Shown here piece after piece: positions 5,267 to 5,523 of a stretch of 5,523 nucleotides of DNA. The stretch covers positions 1 through 5,523 of the forward strand of contig JAZRZQ010000122.1 of the NCBI GenBank assembly GCA_045601445.1. Reading direction: 5' to 3'. The first letter of the stretch is position 1, and each line of letters opens with the position of its first letter. Position numbers and translations under genes: made by a program. The DNA is from RGIG5579 sp045601445 (lineage in GTDB: Bacteria; Bacillota; Clostridia; Oscillospirales; SIG627). The notes beneath the pieces are model-generated. The model did not search any database. It had not been told where the DNA came from and worked only from the letters and a program-made list of their open reading frames with translations.

Positions 5267-5294
5267 CCTACTTTCTTTTGAAAAAGAAAGTAGG
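5267..5294. repeat. palindrome with 13-bp perfect arms
   Basis: The arms CCTACTTTCTTTT (5267-5279) and its exact reverse complement (5282-5294) are separated by 2 nt. It lies 22 bp upstream of the membrane-protein start at 5245 and overlaps the start of the 80-bp tandem repeat. Neither strand has a T-run right after the stem, so it is not a classical terminator. Confidence 0.8.
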
Positions 5295-5482
5295 CAAAGA
5301 AAACTTTAAACTCGCGTTTACTATAAAATGGAATCTAACTTCCGTTTCCCGAAAATCTACTTTCTAAAAGTAGGCAAAGAAAACTTTAAACTCGGGTTTA
5401 CTTTAAAGTTAAATCAAACTTCCGTTTCCCGAAAATCTACTTTATATAAAAAGCAAAAAAAACTTGATTTCGGGTTTCCTTT
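5287..5482. repeat. 80-bp AT-rich tandem repeat
   Basis: Two full copies, 5287-5366 and 5367-5446, match at 73 of 80 positions with no gaps. A degenerate partial third copy follows (about 5448-5480), recognisable by its A-rich block and the shared CGGGTTT. At the junction of copies one and two, CTACTTT (5357-5363) and AAAGTAG (5367-5373) form a 7-bp hairpin. Short reading frames across this region are repeats of the same peptide and are unlikely to be genes. The whole gene-free stretch 5246-5480 consists of this repeat and the palindrome. I found no promoter that I would trust for the downstream operon. Confidence 0.85.
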
Positions 5483-5523
5483 ACTCGATGACGCTCTTGC
5501 CGCCCATATAAGGACGAAGCGCC
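5481..5523 (-). CDS. 3' end of an unidentified gene, cut by the window edge
   Basis: The minus strand is open from the window edge through 13 codons (ALRPYMGGKSVIE) to a TAA at 5483-5481. The codons are G/C-ending and resemble those of the neighbouring genes, and the AT-rich repeat starts right after the stop. These points favour a real C-terminus. The fragment is too short for me to name the protein. Confidence 0.5.
   Translation of the reverse strand, partial: ALRPYMGGKSVIE

Noticed and set aside
5047..5367. Short plus-strand frames running into the 80-bp repeat
   Set aside because: Their C-terminal parts come from the AT-rich repeat and the rest is antisense to the membrane-protein gene; no support as genes.
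5267..5446. CRISPR-like array or transposon end
   Set aside because: The copies are adjacent without unique spacers, and there are no cas or transposase genes or clear target duplications.
5320..5460. TATAGT and TATATA boxes as promoters for the downstream operon
   Set aside because: No acceptable -35 box at 16-18 bp; such boxes are expected by chance in AT-rich repeats.

Overview
The window is a stretch of bacterial chromosome with every recognisable gene on the minus strand, so transcription runs from the high coordinates to the low ones. Strong GGAGG-type ribosome binding sites, a consensus sigma-A promoter, a terminator-bearing leader in front of infC-rpmI-rplT and an NrdR repressor all fit a Bacillota member, most likely an uncultured clostridial lineage. 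The genes have moderate GC and the flanks are AT-rich. The taxonomic call is inference; no rRNA gene or full phylogenetic marker set is present.

Layout in order of transcription. (1) At 5481-5523 are the last 13 codons and stop of an unidentified gene. (2) 5246-5480 is an AT-rich gene-free stretch with an 80-bp tandem repeat and a 13-bp-arm palindrome. (3) An apparent operon at 5245-2987 encodes a two-helix membrane protein of unknown function, a membrane-anchored MORN-repeat protein, the NrdR repressor of ribonucleotide reductase genes, and a family I inorganic pyrophosphatase. Gaps are only 9-17 bp and each gene has its own Shine-Dalgarno site. (4) A textbook promoter (TTGACA, 17 bp, TATAAT) and a leader of about 140 nt ending in a strong intrinsic terminator precede infC-rpmI-rplT (IF3, bL35, bL20). 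This looks like the bL20-controlled attenuation arrangement known from Bacillota. infC appears to start at a rare AUA codon. (5) A perfect 12-bp hairpin follows rplT. (6) A second cluster at 1586-87 encodes a YbaK/ProX-type prolyl-tRNA editing deacylase and two four-helix membrane proteins of unknown function, the first of them joined to the deacylase gene by an ATGA overlap. (7) Positions 1-86 hold a 32-bp tandem repeat whose two copies each fold into a perfect hairpin and show a compensatory base-pair change.

Functionally the core is housekeeping: translation initiation and ribosome assembly, tRNA proofreading, dNTP-synthesis control and pyrophosphate removal. The accessory interest lies in the four uncharacterised membrane or MORN proteins sharing these operons and in the structured AT-rich repeats at both ends. 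I see no mobile-element gene, CRISPR array, tRNA or rRNA.
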